Source: an uncultured Oscillospiraceae bacterium (GTDB lineage Bacteria; Bacillota; Clostridia; Oscillospirales; Acutalibacteraceae). From it: a DNA stretch of 24,709 nucleotides. Below are positions 1-7,093 of this stretch, in pieces (positions within the stretch are counted from its first letter, which is position 1; every line of letters starts with the position of its first letter). The stretch covers positions 1 through 24,709 of the forward strand of contig CABSLQ010000045.1 in assembly GCA_902478605.1 (NCBI GenBank), given 5' to 3'. Made by a program: the position numbers and the translations under genes. The notes below the pieces were generated by a model that was not told the DNA's origin, searched no databases, and saw only the letters and a program-made list of their open reading frames with translations.

Positions 1-592
1 GCACCTTGTTTTCCTTATAGATGACCATGTTGTCACGCAGATAGTCAAAGCCAAACTCGTTGTTGGTGCCGTAGGTGATGTCCGCGGCATAGGCCGCCCG
101 GCGGGCGGCATTGTCCAGTCCGTGCACCACCAGCCCCACCTTCAGGCCGAGGTAGCGGTATACCTTGCCCATCCATTCGCTGTCGCGGCGTGCCAGGTAA
201 TCGTTGACCGTGACGATGTGCACGCCCTTGCCCGACAGGGCGTTCAGGTAGGCGGGCAGGGTCGCCACCAGCGTTTTACCTTCACCGGTGCGCATCTCGG
301 CAATGCGGCCCTGGTGCAGGATAATGCCGCCGATGATCTGCACGGGAAAGTGGCGCATGCCGAGCACGCGATCCGCCGCTTCGCGGCAGGTGGCGAACGC
401 CTCGGGCAGAATATCGTCAAGTGTCTCGCCGAATGCCAGGCGATCCTTGAGCTTGTTCGTCTGATCCTTAAGCTCCTCGTCGGACATCGAGCGATACGTC
501 TCTTCGAGTTCCAGAACCCGGTTGCACAGGGGCTGTATACGTTTGACCTCACGTTTGCTGTAATCGCCGAACAACGCTTTGAGAACTCCCAT
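1..592 (-). CDS. secA: Preprotein translocase ATPase SecA, N-terminal part (cut by window edge)
   Basis: The reading frame starts at an ATG whose complement is at 590-592 and runs off the left edge after about 197 codons. The protein opens MGVLKALFGDYSKREVKRIQ, the usual SecA N-terminus. It carries the motor's nucleotide-binding Walker A motif RTGEGKT at about residues 101-107 and the conserved NDYLARRD at about 130-137, followed by the YGTNNEFGFDYLRDN block. SecA is the cytoplasmic ATPase that pushes unfolded secretory proteins through the SecYEG channel. A GAGGTGA ribosome binding site lies just before the ATG, and a good promoter lies about 100 bases upstream. The helicase-like second half and C-terminus are outside the window. 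Identity is certain from the motifs; only completeness is unknown. Confidence 0.97.
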   Translation of the reverse strand, partial: MGVLKALFGDYSKREVKRIQPLCNRVLELEETYRSMSDEELKDQTNKLKDRLAFGETLDDILPEAFATCREAADRVLGMRHFPVQIIGGIILHQGRIAEMRTGEGKTLVATLPAYLNALSGKGVHIVTVNDYLARRDSEWMGKVYRYLGLKVGLVVHGLDNAARRAAYAADITYGTNNEFGFDYLRDNMVIYKENKV

Positions 593-688
593 TGATTGCT
601 TCACCTCATGTCGTTTATGCCGCTTCCAAGAACGGCGTATCAGGATTCCAATGAGAACAGGTGCCTGTATGGGCACGGTATCCTATAT

Positions 689-717
689 ATCATAACATAT
701 TTATCGGTAGGATACAA
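689..717 (-). promoter_or_regulatory. Sigma-A-type promoter for secA
   Basis: Read on the minus strand, TTGTAT (712-717) and TATGAT (689-694) are separated by exactly 17 bases. This gives a transcript start near 682 and a leader of about 90 nt before the secA ATG. The leader contains a small hairpin, GTGCC/GGCAC with a 6-nt loop, at 661-676. The spacing and hexamers are seen directly; activity is inferred. Confidence 0.65.
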
Positions 718-772
718 CTGGAAATACAGGAACCACCCCCAAAATTGCGGGGGAAGGGCCGGCAGGGAATTT

Positions 773-1759
773 TTATCCCTTCGCCAGCCCCTTGGCGCGG
801 AGAAAGCGGGCAAGGAGGTCGGCGTTGGCGGCATGCCCCGCCAGGCCCGGGTGGCCCCCGCCGCCCGCCGCGTCGCCCTGCAGAGGAAGGCTGTACAGGC
901 GGTTCGCCTCGCCGCCAAGACACGCCAACACCTCGTCCACCACCGGGCGGCAGGCGGCGTTCATCATGCCGGAGGCCCATACGATCGGCACGGCCGTCCG
1001 GTAGGTGCCGCGCACCTGCTGTATCAGCGCCCTGACCTGTACGGCCATCTCCTTGTGCGGCGTAACCCCCTCATCGTTGGTGCCGAGGTTGATGACAACG
1101 ACGTCGGGCACCCGCTCCGGCGAAAAGGCGCCCAGGGCCGGCCGCGCATAGGACTGCGCCGCATAAAACTGCGCCATGGTGCGGGGCACATATCCGTTGA
1201 CCACGCCGATGCCGCTGTCCGACACCACCGAGCAGAGCGCGTTCAGCTGTTCAGCGGCGAGAAAGGCCCACGTCTGCGTACCGTCCTCCGCCTCCGCCGA
1301 GCCTGCCCCGTCCTGCCCGCTGGCGATCCGATTGCCGTAGCCGCTGGTGATGCTGTCGCCAAGGAACTCGATGTACATTGCCTTGCGTGGCGGGACGAGC
1401 AGATGGCCGCGGAAGGAAAGTTCCCGGAACACGCTGATGGAATGCTGCAGCTCGGTCTGTCGGAGGATACGGAGGGTGTGCACGCCGTACCCGCCGAACC
1501 GCGCCAGCTCGACCGGTTCAAACGCCTTGCCTGAGGCGGTCAGCCGTTCGCCGGCGCGGACACCGTCCACCCAGACGGTGTAATACGTGGTATGATTCTG
1601 CGCGATGGAAAGGCAAACCGCCCCTTCGATCACGGCTGTAAACTCGATGCCGGCGGCGGTGTGGTCAAAGAAAAGGCCACCCTCCGTCTCGCCGGTACGG
1701 CCATAGATATGCAGACTTTCTTTCACATTGGGGAGCCGATAGATTTGCATTTGATTCAT
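773..1759 (-). CDS. SGNH/GDSL-type esterase, carbohydrate esterase family 2-like
   Basis: A 328-residue protein with a two-domain layout typical of CE2 deacetylases: an N-terminal beta-rich region (about residues 20-120) followed by an SGNH hydrolase domain. Visible motifs are GDSITSGYG with the nucleophile Ser near residue 136, NLGTNDEG with the oxyanion Asn near 228, and GGHPGLAGH with the likely catalytic His near 303. The family removes acetyl groups from polysaccharides. No signal peptide is visible, so it is probably cytoplasmic unless secreted another way. I chose the ATG at 1759 because an AGGA-type site sits 8-10 bases upstream; an in-frame ATG further upstream (1807) would add 16 residues. 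The gene diverges from the DUF2975 operon and runs towards secA. Substrate is unknown; a role on the nearby surface glycan is only a guess. Confidence 0.82.
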   Translation of the reverse strand: MNQMQIYRLPNVKESLHIYGRTGETEGGLFFDHTAAGIEFTAVIEGAVCLSIAQNHTTYYTVWVDGVRAGERLTASGKAFEPVELARFGGYGVHTLRILRQTELQHSISVFRELSFRGHLLVPPRKAMYIEFLGDSITSGYGNRIASGQDGAGSAEAEDGTQTWAFLAAEQLNALCSVVSDSGIGVVNGYVPRTMAQFYAAQSYARPALGAFSPERVPDVVVINLGTNDEGVTPHKEMAVQVRALIQQVRGTYRTAVPIVWASGMMNAACRPVVDEVLACLGGEANRLYSLPLQGDAAGGGGHPGLAGHAANADLLARFLRAKGLAKG

Positions 1760-1917
1760 CGCAATCCGTCCTATGCTCATAGTGAGTCGCAGCTGGTTTG
1801 CAACCATTTTACAGCAAACCGCCCGCGAAATACAGAACGATTATATCGGGGCCGGTCTCCTATTTTTCTCGCCCGCTGTTCCTCGCTTCCAAAAACTCAG
1901 AAGATAAGCCGCGGGCG

Positions 1918-1946
1918 TTGACCGATTTATCGTTTTGCGGTATAAT
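1918..1946 (+). promoter_or_regulatory. Near-consensus sigma-A promoter for the DUF2975-HTH operon
   Basis: TTGACC (1918-1923), a 17-base spacer and a perfect TATAAT (1941-1946). The expected transcript start is near 1953, about 40 bases before the DUF2975 ATG. No clear operator palindrome was seen around it, although the operon's own HTH protein is the obvious candidate regulator. Confidence 0.8.
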
Positions 1947-1992
1947 AACAGAAAAGTTAAGAAAATCGCGTCCGAAAGGAACCGATGAAGAG

Positions 1993-2481
1993 ATGAAGAA
2001 AAAACGCAGGAAATTCAAAATAAATCTGGTGGGGAAAAACGGCCTGAGCGGCATCATTGAAGCGGCGCTCATCGCGCTGATGGTCGTGGCGCTCGGGCTG
2101 ATGATCTCGCTGCCCTGGACGGTCTCCCAGGTGACCCAGCACAATCCGGGCGAGCCGGGATACTGGTACGAAAAATATCTGGTTGTGCTGATGTTCTCTG
2201 GCCTGCTGGCGGAGCTGATTCTCTGGCAGGCGCGCGGCGTGATGCACAACGTGGATGTGGGGCGTCCTTTCTGCCGGGATACGGTGCGCCGTCTGCGGAT
2301 TATCGGGGCGGAATGTCTTGTGCTCGCGGCGTTTTACTTTGTCGCTATCTTCGTGGTGACCAAGTTTTTCATGGTGGTGGTATTTGTGGCGTTTACCATC
2401 ATTGGGCTGATTTTGTTTGTTTTTGCCGAGCTGTTCCGTCAGGCCACCGTGTACAAGGAAGAAAACGAAATGACCATTTAA
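1993..2481 (+). CDS. DUF2975 family four-helix membrane protein
   Basis: A 162-residue protein with a very basic N-terminus (MKKKRRKFK) and four predicted membrane segments at about residues 20-42, 60-80, 103-122 and 125-147. The loop with GRPFCRDTVRRLRIIG before the third helix resembles the conserved (N)PF loop of DUF2975 proteins such as Bacillus subtilis YoaS. Function of the family is not established. The ATG at 1993 is preceded by GAAAGGA about 12 bases upstream. The stop codon (2479-2481) sits just before a small Xre-type HTH gene, the same two-gene arrangement as yoaS-yozG, which suggests that the membrane protein and the regulator work together. Family assignment is from pattern recognition, not a search. 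Confidence 0.82.
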   Translation: MKKKRRKFKINLVGKNGLSGIIEAALIALMVVALGLMISLPWTVSQVTQHNPGEPGYWYEKYLVVLMFSGLLAELILWQARGVMHNVDVGRPFCRDTVRRLRIIGAECLVLAAFYFVAIFVVTKFFMVVVFVAFTIIGLILFVFAELFRQATVYKEENEMTI

Positions 2482-2534
2482 TGCGGATATCGGCGGATAC
2501 GGCTATATTACGGTATAAAAGGGTTTGTGAACAG

Positions 2535-2744
2535 ATGGGAATCATGGTTAATCTGGATGTTATGATGGCCAAGCGGAAGATAGGGCTGACGGAGCTCTCC
2601 GATAAAGTGGGGATCACGTTGGCCAATCTTTCGATCCTGAAAAACAACCGGGCCCGTGCCATCCGCTTCTCCACGCTGGATGCCATCTGCAAAGCCCTGG
2701 ACTGTCAGCCCGGCGATATTCTGGAGTTTACCAAGGACGACTAA
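2535..2744 (+). CDS. Small Xre/Cro-type HTH regulator, YozG-like
   Basis: A 69-residue protein that is essentially one helix-turn-helix domain: VNLDVMMAKRKIGLTELSDK, then VGITLANLSILKNN as the recognition part, and the family's typical ending AICKALDCQPGDILEF. It should bind DNA as a small cytoplasmic regulator. The family usually starts just before the 'NLD' block, so I place the start at ATG 2535 (AAAGGG about 11 bases upstream); ATG 2544 is also possible. An in-frame ATG at 2481 overlaps the DUF2975 stop codon by one base and would add 18 residues that do not look like the domain. It is co-transcribed with the DUF2975 gene and followed by a terminator. Autoregulation is likely but not shown. 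Confidence 0.85.
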   Translation: MGIMVNLDVMMAKRKIGLTELSDKVGITLANLSILKNNRARAIRFSTLDAICKALDCQPGDILEFTKDD

Positions 2745-2771
2745 CACTGGCCGGCAAGGCTGTGGAGGAGG

Positions 2772-2795
2772 AGCCGCTGCACAAGCGGCTTTTCT
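2772..2795 (+). terminator. Intrinsic terminator after the DUF2975-HTH operon
   Basis: AGCCGC (2772-2777), a 7-nt loop and GCGGCT (2785-2790), running into a short T tract. It lies 28 bases after the HTH stop codon. Confidence 0.7.
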
Positions 2796-2853
2796 GCATA
2801 TTTTCCGTCGTATTCTTTTTTTCGGCCTATGCCCCTTTAGACGCTGAAACCGC

Positions 2854-2886
2854 AAAACGGACGCCTCACACCGAGGCGTCCGTTTT
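2854..2886. terminator. Strong bidirectional terminator hairpin between convergent genes
   Basis: A perfect 14-bp stem, AAAACGGACGCCTC (2854-2867) against its complement (2873-2886), with a 5-nt loop. It has A and T runs on both sides, so it can stop transcription from either direction. Its left half includes the stop codon of the minus-strand flavoprotein gene (2866-2868). Confidence 0.85.
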
Positions 2887-3480
2887 GTCTTGGTACAGCG
2901 CGCGGGCGATCTGCCTTGTTCGTTCCAGATAGGGCTCCAGTGCGAAATCCGGGGCATCCGCCCCGGTGACGTGCAGGCAGGCCGTTTGTGCCGCATGGAT
3001 AACGGTCAGCGGCGGGGCCAGCTGCTTTTCCAGCATCAGCCCGCCCTCTTCTTTTCCGCTACCGGATACGGTCAGCAGCACGAGCCGCTTGGCCCGGGCG
3101 ATGGGCGGGCGTTTTCCCAGAATGAAACGGGCGGACCAGTATCGCTGCAGCCGATCGATGAGCGCCTTGAGCGGTGCGGGAAAGGATAAGTGGTAAACCG
3201 GCGTGGCGATAACAAGCAGGGCCGCCTCTTCCAGCGCCGCATAGAATGCATCTAAATCGCGCTTGGAACAGCCCTCTGTATGGGCGCAGAACCGGCAGTC
3301 GTCGCACGGGACGGGCCGCTGTTCGTAACAGGAAAAGACCGTTTTCGCGCAGTCCGGCGGCAGCTCGTCCAAAAATGCCTGCAGCATCCGGGCGGACATA
3401 CCGTCCGCCCGCGGGGAACCGAGAATGGCCAGGACCGGTTCAGCGCAGGAGGGTGCGTTCTTCGCAGTAGTCGCACACAA
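2866..3480 (-). CDS. Flavodoxin-fold NAD(P)H-dependent FMN reductase / iron-sulfur flavoprotein-like
   Basis: About 204 residues. The FMN-phosphate loop is LAILGSPRADGMSARML near residues 17-33, and ATPVYHLSFPAPLKALIDRL (about 92-111) is the conserved flavin-contacting block of the family. Between them is a compact cysteine motif C59-X2-C62-X2-C65-X5-C71, matching the CX2CX2CX4-7C cluster motif known from iron-sulfur flavoproteins, so it may bind both FMN and a 4Fe-4S cluster. There is no ATG close to the domain start. I chose TTG at 3480 because GGTGA lies 5 bases upstream; GTG 3489 and ATG 3528 are alternatives. The start overlaps the pyrB end by about 40 bases, so the two are probably co-translated. 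Physiological partner unknown. Confidence 0.78.
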   Translation of the reverse strand: MCATTAKNAPSCAEPVLAILGSPRADGMSARMLQAFLDELPPDCAKTVFSCYEQRPVPCDDCRFCAHTEGCSKRDLDAFYAALEEAALLVIATPVYHLSFPAPLKALIDRLQRYWSARFILGKRPPIARAKRLVLLTVSGSGKEEGGLMLEKQLAPPLTVIHAAQTACLHVTGADAPDFALEPYLERTRQIARALYQDKTDASV

Positions 3481-4510
3481 GGATATCACCGCTCTTTCGG
3501 AAGGTTCGGGGCAGGTACGGCTCCGCATGGGTGATGCAGTGGGGATTGGAGCACAGTTCGTCCTCGCCGTGCGGAACGGGAGACAGATGCTTTTTATCCC
3601 CTTTCAGCATTTTCAGGATCAGTGCCATGCGGGCATACAGGCCGTATTCCGTCTGCTCGAAATATTTGGCGCGCGGATCGTCATCCACCTCCTGGGTGAT
3701 TTCATCCACGCGCGGGAGCGGATGCAGCACGATAAGATCCTTTTTGGCCCGTTTCATCTTGAACTTGTCCAGCACATAGACGCCCTTCTGCCGCTCGTAC
3801 TCCTCCGGCGAGTCAAAGCGTTCGCGCTGAATGCGGGTCATATACAGCACGTCGAGCAGGGGGATGGCCTGGGCCAGATTATCGATTTCCTGCCAGCGGC
3901 AGCCGGCGGCCGACAAATAGTCTTTAATATATTGGGGAATCCCCAGATGCGGGGTGGAAATGAGCACAAAGGAGTTGCCGGGAAAGCGGGACATGGCTTT
4001 GATGAGCGAGTGCACCGTACGGCCGTTTTTCAAATCGCCGCACAGGCCGATGCACAAATGGGAGAGGGTACCCTTTTCTTGGCGCAGGGTCACCAGATCG
4101 GTCAGCGTCTGGGTGGGATGCAGATGCCCGCCGTCCCCGGCGTTGATGATGGGAACCCGGGAATACAGAGAGGCGGCCAAGGCTGCGCCGGCCGTGGGAT
4201 GCCGCATGGCGATGATATCCGCATAGCCGCTGACCACCCGGACGGTGTCTTTGAGGGTTTCGCCTTTGGCCACCGACGAGTTGCCGGGGTTGTCAAAGCC
4301 GATGATACGGCCGCCCAAACGAAGCATGGCGGTCTGAAAAGACATCTGCGTGCGGGTGGATGGTTCATAAAACAGGGTGGCCAGTATTTTTCCACGGCAG
4401 CAGCCGTAATAGTCATCCGTCCGTTCCCGTATATCACCGGCCAGGGAGAGGATCTCTTCCCATTCGGAAACGGTTAAATCGGAAAGATCAATAAGATGGC
4501 GGTTCTGCAT
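3440..4510 (-). CDS. pyrB: Aspartate carbamoyltransferase catalytic chain with fused PyrI-type zinc domain
   Basis: A 356-residue enzyme that condenses carbamoyl phosphate with aspartate, the committed step of pyrimidine synthesis. The catalytic part (about residues 1-302) shows STRT at 51-54, KGETLKDT with Lys82, MRHP with Arg103, HPTQTLTDL from His131, DLKNGRTVHSL with Arg164, YMTRIQRERFD with Arg226 and HPLPRVDEI near 263. Beyond the normal end are about 54 extra residues resembling the zinc domain of the separate regulatory chain PyrI: CSNPHCITHAEP and CDYCEE, with Cys320, 325, 346 and 349. The PyrI nucleotide-binding domain is absent. Gln55 and Gln59 replace the Arg and Glu usual after STRT. 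The start ATG at 4510 has AGAGG 9 bases upstream; the longer in-frame ATG 4576 overlaps the promoter. Confidence 0.95.
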   Translation of the reverse strand: MQNRHLIDLSDLTVSEWEEILSLAGDIRERTDDYYGCCRGKILATLFYEPSTRTQMSFQTAMLRLGGRIIGFDNPGNSSVAKGETLKDTVRVVSGYADIIAMRHPTAGAALAASLYSRVPIINAGDGGHLHPTQTLTDLVTLRQEKGTLSHLCIGLCGDLKNGRTVHSLIKAMSRFPGNSFVLISTPHLGIPQYIKDYLSAAGCRWQEIDNLAQAIPLLDVLYMTRIQRERFDSPEEYERQKGVYVLDKFKMKRAKKDLIVLHPLPRVDEITQEVDDDPRAKYFEQTEYGLYARMALILKMLKGDKKHLSPVPHGEDELCSNPHCITHAEPYLPRTFRKSGDILVCDYCEERTLLR

Positions 4511-4547
4511 GGTAATGGCCTCTTTTCTACCGGTATGGGTTTTGTTC

Positions 4548-4576
4548 AGTATACCATTATTCGATTTTTTTCGCAA
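4548..4576 (-). promoter_or_regulatory. Promoter for pyrB operon
   Basis: On the minus strand, TTGCGA (4571-4576) and TATACT (4548-4553) are separated by 17 bases. The transcript would begin near 4541, giving a leader of only about 30 nt, too short for a pyrimidine attenuator. It is divergent from the glycan operon promoter about 75 bases away. Confidence 0.65.
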
Positions 4577-4647
4577 TGCGGCAGGGCGAAATTCCCCGCT
4601 TTTTTCTTCTTCAAAATTAAAAAAATCTTAATGTGCCATCATAAACA

Positions 4648-4676
4648 TTGCAAAATGGGCGGATTGCTGTTATAAT
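4648..4676 (+). promoter_or_regulatory. Promoter for the polysaccharide operon
   Basis: TTGCAA (4648-4653), a 17-base spacer and a perfect TATAAT (4671-4676). It is the only strong promoter-like element seen ahead of glf. Transcription would start near 4683, leaving about 200 nt of untranslated leader. Confidence 0.75.
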
Positions 4677-4682
4677 GTCACT

Positions 4683-4879
4683 GTTTATATAAAAACGCCC
4701 CCTTCCGGGCCGGCTAAGAAAAAAGCCGGGATGCCGGGATGGACAGCCTGCCGCTTGCATATCGTATAGGCGGGCGTACACAGAACGGGAATGGGAAAAA
4801 CAGTTGGCAAAGCCACTTTTCCGCAGAAAGATGGCTTTCCTGTTTTGCGCTTTTCTGCGGGGAGAAGGAGCTGGAATGT
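4683..4879 (+). promoter_or_regulatory. Structured 5' leader of the polysaccharide operon
   Basis: This untranslated stretch holds several inverted repeats. CCGGCT/AGCCGG pair at 4710-4729. AAAGCCA (4809-4815) pairs with TGGCTTT (4832-4838), and CCGCAGAAA (4821-4829) pairs with TTTCTGCGG (4852-4860). The last two stems interleave, so they exclude each other. The second can extend by wobble pairs towards the AAGGAG ribosome binding site of glf at 4865-4870. No T-rich terminator tail is present. This could be a regulatory RNA or an antitermination leader; that is inference. Confidence 0.4.
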
Positions 4880-5980
4880 ATGAAACAATACGATTATCTC
4901 ATCGTGGGGGCTGGCCTGTTCGGCGCCGTTTTTGCCCAGCAGGCGACGGCTAAGGGAAAGAGCTGCCTGGTGATCGAAAAGCGGGATCACATCGGCGGAA
5001 ATGTATATTGCGAAGATGTCGGCGGTATCCATGTGCACAAATACGGGGCGCACATCTTTCACACCAGCGATGCAAAAATCTGGAACTATGTGAACGGGTT
5101 TGTGGAGTTCAATCGATTCACCAATTCGCCCATTGCCAACTATAAAGGGGAAATCTATAATCTGCCCTTCAACATGAACACCTTCAGCCGGATGTGGGGG
5201 ATCATCACACCTGAGCAGGCACGGCAGAAAATTGCCGAGCAGCAGGCGGCCGTTGATCATGAGCCCCGCAATCTGGAGGAGCAGGCTATCCGGCTGGTGG
5301 GGTATGATATTTACAGCAAGCTCATCAAGGGGTATACTGAAAAGCAGTGGGGCCGTGACTGCACGCAGCTTCCGGCTTTTATTATCAAGCGCCTGCCTGT
5401 GCGGTATACGTATGACAACAATTACTTCAACGACCGGTACCAGGGGATCCCCATCGGCGGATACAACGTCCTTGTCGAGAAGATGCTGGAGGGCTGTGAT
5501 GTGCGGCTGAACACCGATTACGACACGGACCGGGAAGGGTTCGATGCGATGGCGGACAAGGTCGTGTATACCGGCATGCTCGATGCCTTTTACGATTACC
5601 GGTTCGGGCCGCTGGAATACCGCAGCCTTCGCTTCGAGAGCCAGGTGCTGGATCAGGCCAATTATCAGGGCGTGGCCGTGGTGAATTACACCGATCGGGA
5701 GACGCCCTTTACGCGCATTATCGAGCATAAGCATTTTGAGTTTGGGGATCAGCCGACGACGGTGATTACCAGGGAATACCCGGCGGACTGGCAGAAGGGC
5801 ATGGAACCGTATTATCCGGTCAACGATGAGAAAAACCAGGCCCTTTATCAGAAGTATGCCGCCCTCGCACAGGGAGATACCCGCCACTTGTTCGGCGGCC
5901 GCCTGGCGGAATATCGGTATTACGACATGGACAAGGTCATAGCCTCTGCGCTGGCTTTGTGCGCAAAAGAGCTTGGCTGA
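4880..5980 (+). CDS. glf: UDP-galactopyranose mutase
   Basis: A 366-residue FAD enzyme, the normal length for bacterial UGM, converting UDP-galactopyranose into UDP-galactofuranose in the cytoplasm. The dinucleotide-binding fold is at the start (VGAGLFG, residues 9-15), followed by EKRDHIGGNVY. Also conserved are KYGAHIFHT, YTEKQWG, NNYFNDRYQGIPIGGY and GPLEYRSLRFE. The ATG at 4880 has AAGGAG 9 bases upstream; in-frame codons back to 4739 lie in the structured leader and do not look coding. It is the first gene of the polysaccharide operon, so the polymer should contain galactofuranose. Confidence 0.95.
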   Translation: MKQYDYLIVGAGLFGAVFAQQATAKGKSCLVIEKRDHIGGNVYCEDVGGIHVHKYGAHIFHTSDAKIWNYVNGFVEFNRFTNSPIANYKGEIYNLPFNMNTFSRMWGIITPEQARQKIAEQQAAVDHEPRNLEEQAIRLVGYDIYSKLIKGYTEKQWGRDCTQLPAFIIKRLPVRYTYDNNYFNDRYQGIPIGGYNVLVEKMLEGCDVRLNTDYDTDREGFDAMADKVVYTGMLDAFYDYRFGPLEYRSLRFESQVLDQANYQGVAVVNYTDRETPFTRIIEHKHFEFGDQPTTVITREYPADWQKGMEPYYPVNDEKNQALYQKYAALAQGDTRHLFGGRLAEYRYYDMDKVIASALALCAKELG

Positions 5981-6004
5981 GGCCGGAGCATAAGGAAACA
6001 GAGC

Positions 6005-7081
6005 ATGGAGGTTACGGACAGTATGGACGCCAATGTAAAGATCAGCGTGATTATGCCGGTTTACAAAGTGGAAAAATTTGTCGGCAAGGCGATTGAGAGC
6101 ATGCAGGCACAGACGCTCACCGATTATGAGTTTCTGATCGTGGACGACGGGACGCCGGATAACAGCGGGGCCATATGCGACGAATATGCGGCAAAGGACA
6201 GCCGGATCCGGGTGTTCCACCGCGAAAATGGAGGCGCCCCCAGTGCGCGCAACATGGCGATGGACGTCGCCAAGGGAAAGTATTATTACTTCATGGATTC
6301 CGACGACTGGGTGGAGCCGACCATGCTGGAGGATATGTACAATCTGGCGGAGGAGCATCAGGCCCAGCTGGTGGTATCCGGCTATTATATCGATACCTAT
6401 TACAGCGACACGGAATATCTGACCCTCAACCAGGTGCAGCCCGACGCCGTATACGATAAGGAGAGCTTTCGCCGCAATGCGTACAAGCTGTTCGATACCA
6501 ATCTGCTTTACACGCCGTGGAACAAGCTGTTCAATCGGGAATACATCGAGAGTAAAGGCCTGCGGTTCCCCGTTACCTTTTGGGACGATTTTCCCTTTGT
6601 TCTCAGCGTGATCCGGGATATTGACAAGGTGGTCGTGACCTCCAAGCAGTATTATCATTTCATGCGCGCGCGCGCCGAGTCGGAGACGGCGGCTTACCGC
6701 AGCAATATGTATGACAAGAGGGAAGAGGAACACGGCTGGATGCTGGACTTGTACAACTATTGGGGCGTACAGGATGAGGCCAGCATGGAGATGGTGGCCC
6801 GACGGTATGTCGAAAGGCTTGTGGGTTGCGTGGAGAATGTGACCAATCCCCGGTGTACCCTATCCAAAGCGGAAAAGCGAAAAGAAATTGCCAAAATCAT
6901 CAGTGGGGAGCATGCGCGTAAATGTCTCAAGCTGGCGCGTCCCCGTTCCACGATGATGAAGGTGATCCTGCTGCCTATCAAATGGAATAACGTCACCCTC
7001 ACGATGCTGGAAAGCCGTTTCGTCTCCAAGGTCAAATCCAGCAACACCAAAATGTTTGCCACCCTGAAGGCAAAGCGATAA
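6005..7081 (+). CDS. Family 2 glycosyltransferase (first)
   Basis: A 358-residue GT-A fold enzyme. The N-terminal half has ISVIMPVYKVEKFV, the nucleotide-sugar pocket IVDDGTPDNSG at about 45-55, ENGGAPSARN near 74-83, and the metal-binding MDSDDW with Asp98-x-Asp100. The C-terminal third is basic and has no clear membrane helix, so it probably acts peripherally on the lipid-linked repeat unit. The start at 6005 has AAGGAA 9 bases upstream; ATG 6023 preceded by GGAGG is also plausible. It follows glf by 24 bases. Donor sugar and linkage cannot be read from the sequence; UDP-Galf and dTDP-rhamnose are both made by this locus. Confidence 0.9.
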   Translation: MEVTDSMDANVKISVIMPVYKVEKFVGKAIESMQAQTLTDYEFLIVDDGTPDNSGAICDEYAAKDSRIRVFHRENGGAPSARNMAMDVAKGKYYYFMDSDDWVEPTMLEDMYNLAEEHQAQLVVSGYYIDTYYSDTEYLTLNQVQPDAVYDKESFRRNAYKLFDTNLLYTPWNKLFNREYIESKGLRFPVTFWDDFPFVLSVIRDIDKVVVTSKQYYHFMRARAESETAAYRSNMYDKREEEHGWMLDLYNYWGVQDEASMEMVARRYVERLVGCVENVTNPRCTLSKAEKRKEIAKIISGEHARKCLKLARPRSTMMKVILLPIKWNNVTLTMLESRFVSKVKSSNTKMFATLKAKR

Positions 7082-7093
7082 GGGGGAGAAAAC

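Noticed and set aside
736..753. CCCCC/GGGGG hairpin downstream of the esterase gene, considered as its terminator.
   Set aside because: The stem is only 5 bp and no T run follows on the minus strand.
1842..1847. TATAAT on the minus strand, considered as the esterase promoter.
   Set aside because: No acceptable -35 hexamer is found at 16-18 bases; a TTGCAA/TATGAG pair nearer the gene is equally weak. No promoter was assigned.
3425..4477. Plus-strand open frame of 350 codons opposite pyrB.
   Set aside because: Antisense to a gene with complete catalytic motifs; no ribosome binding site and no recognisable protein.
4768..4780. GGCGGGCGTAC in the glycan leader, considered as an ops/JUMPstart element.
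   Set aside because: It matches only part of the ops consensus and lacks the conserved GTAG core, so the resemblance is likely chance.
4685..6733. Very long minus-strand open frame (about 680 codons) opposite glf and the first GT2.
   Set aside because: It lies exactly antisense to two well-supported genes, shows no domain and no ribosome binding site. It is a by-product of the codon bias of the real genes.
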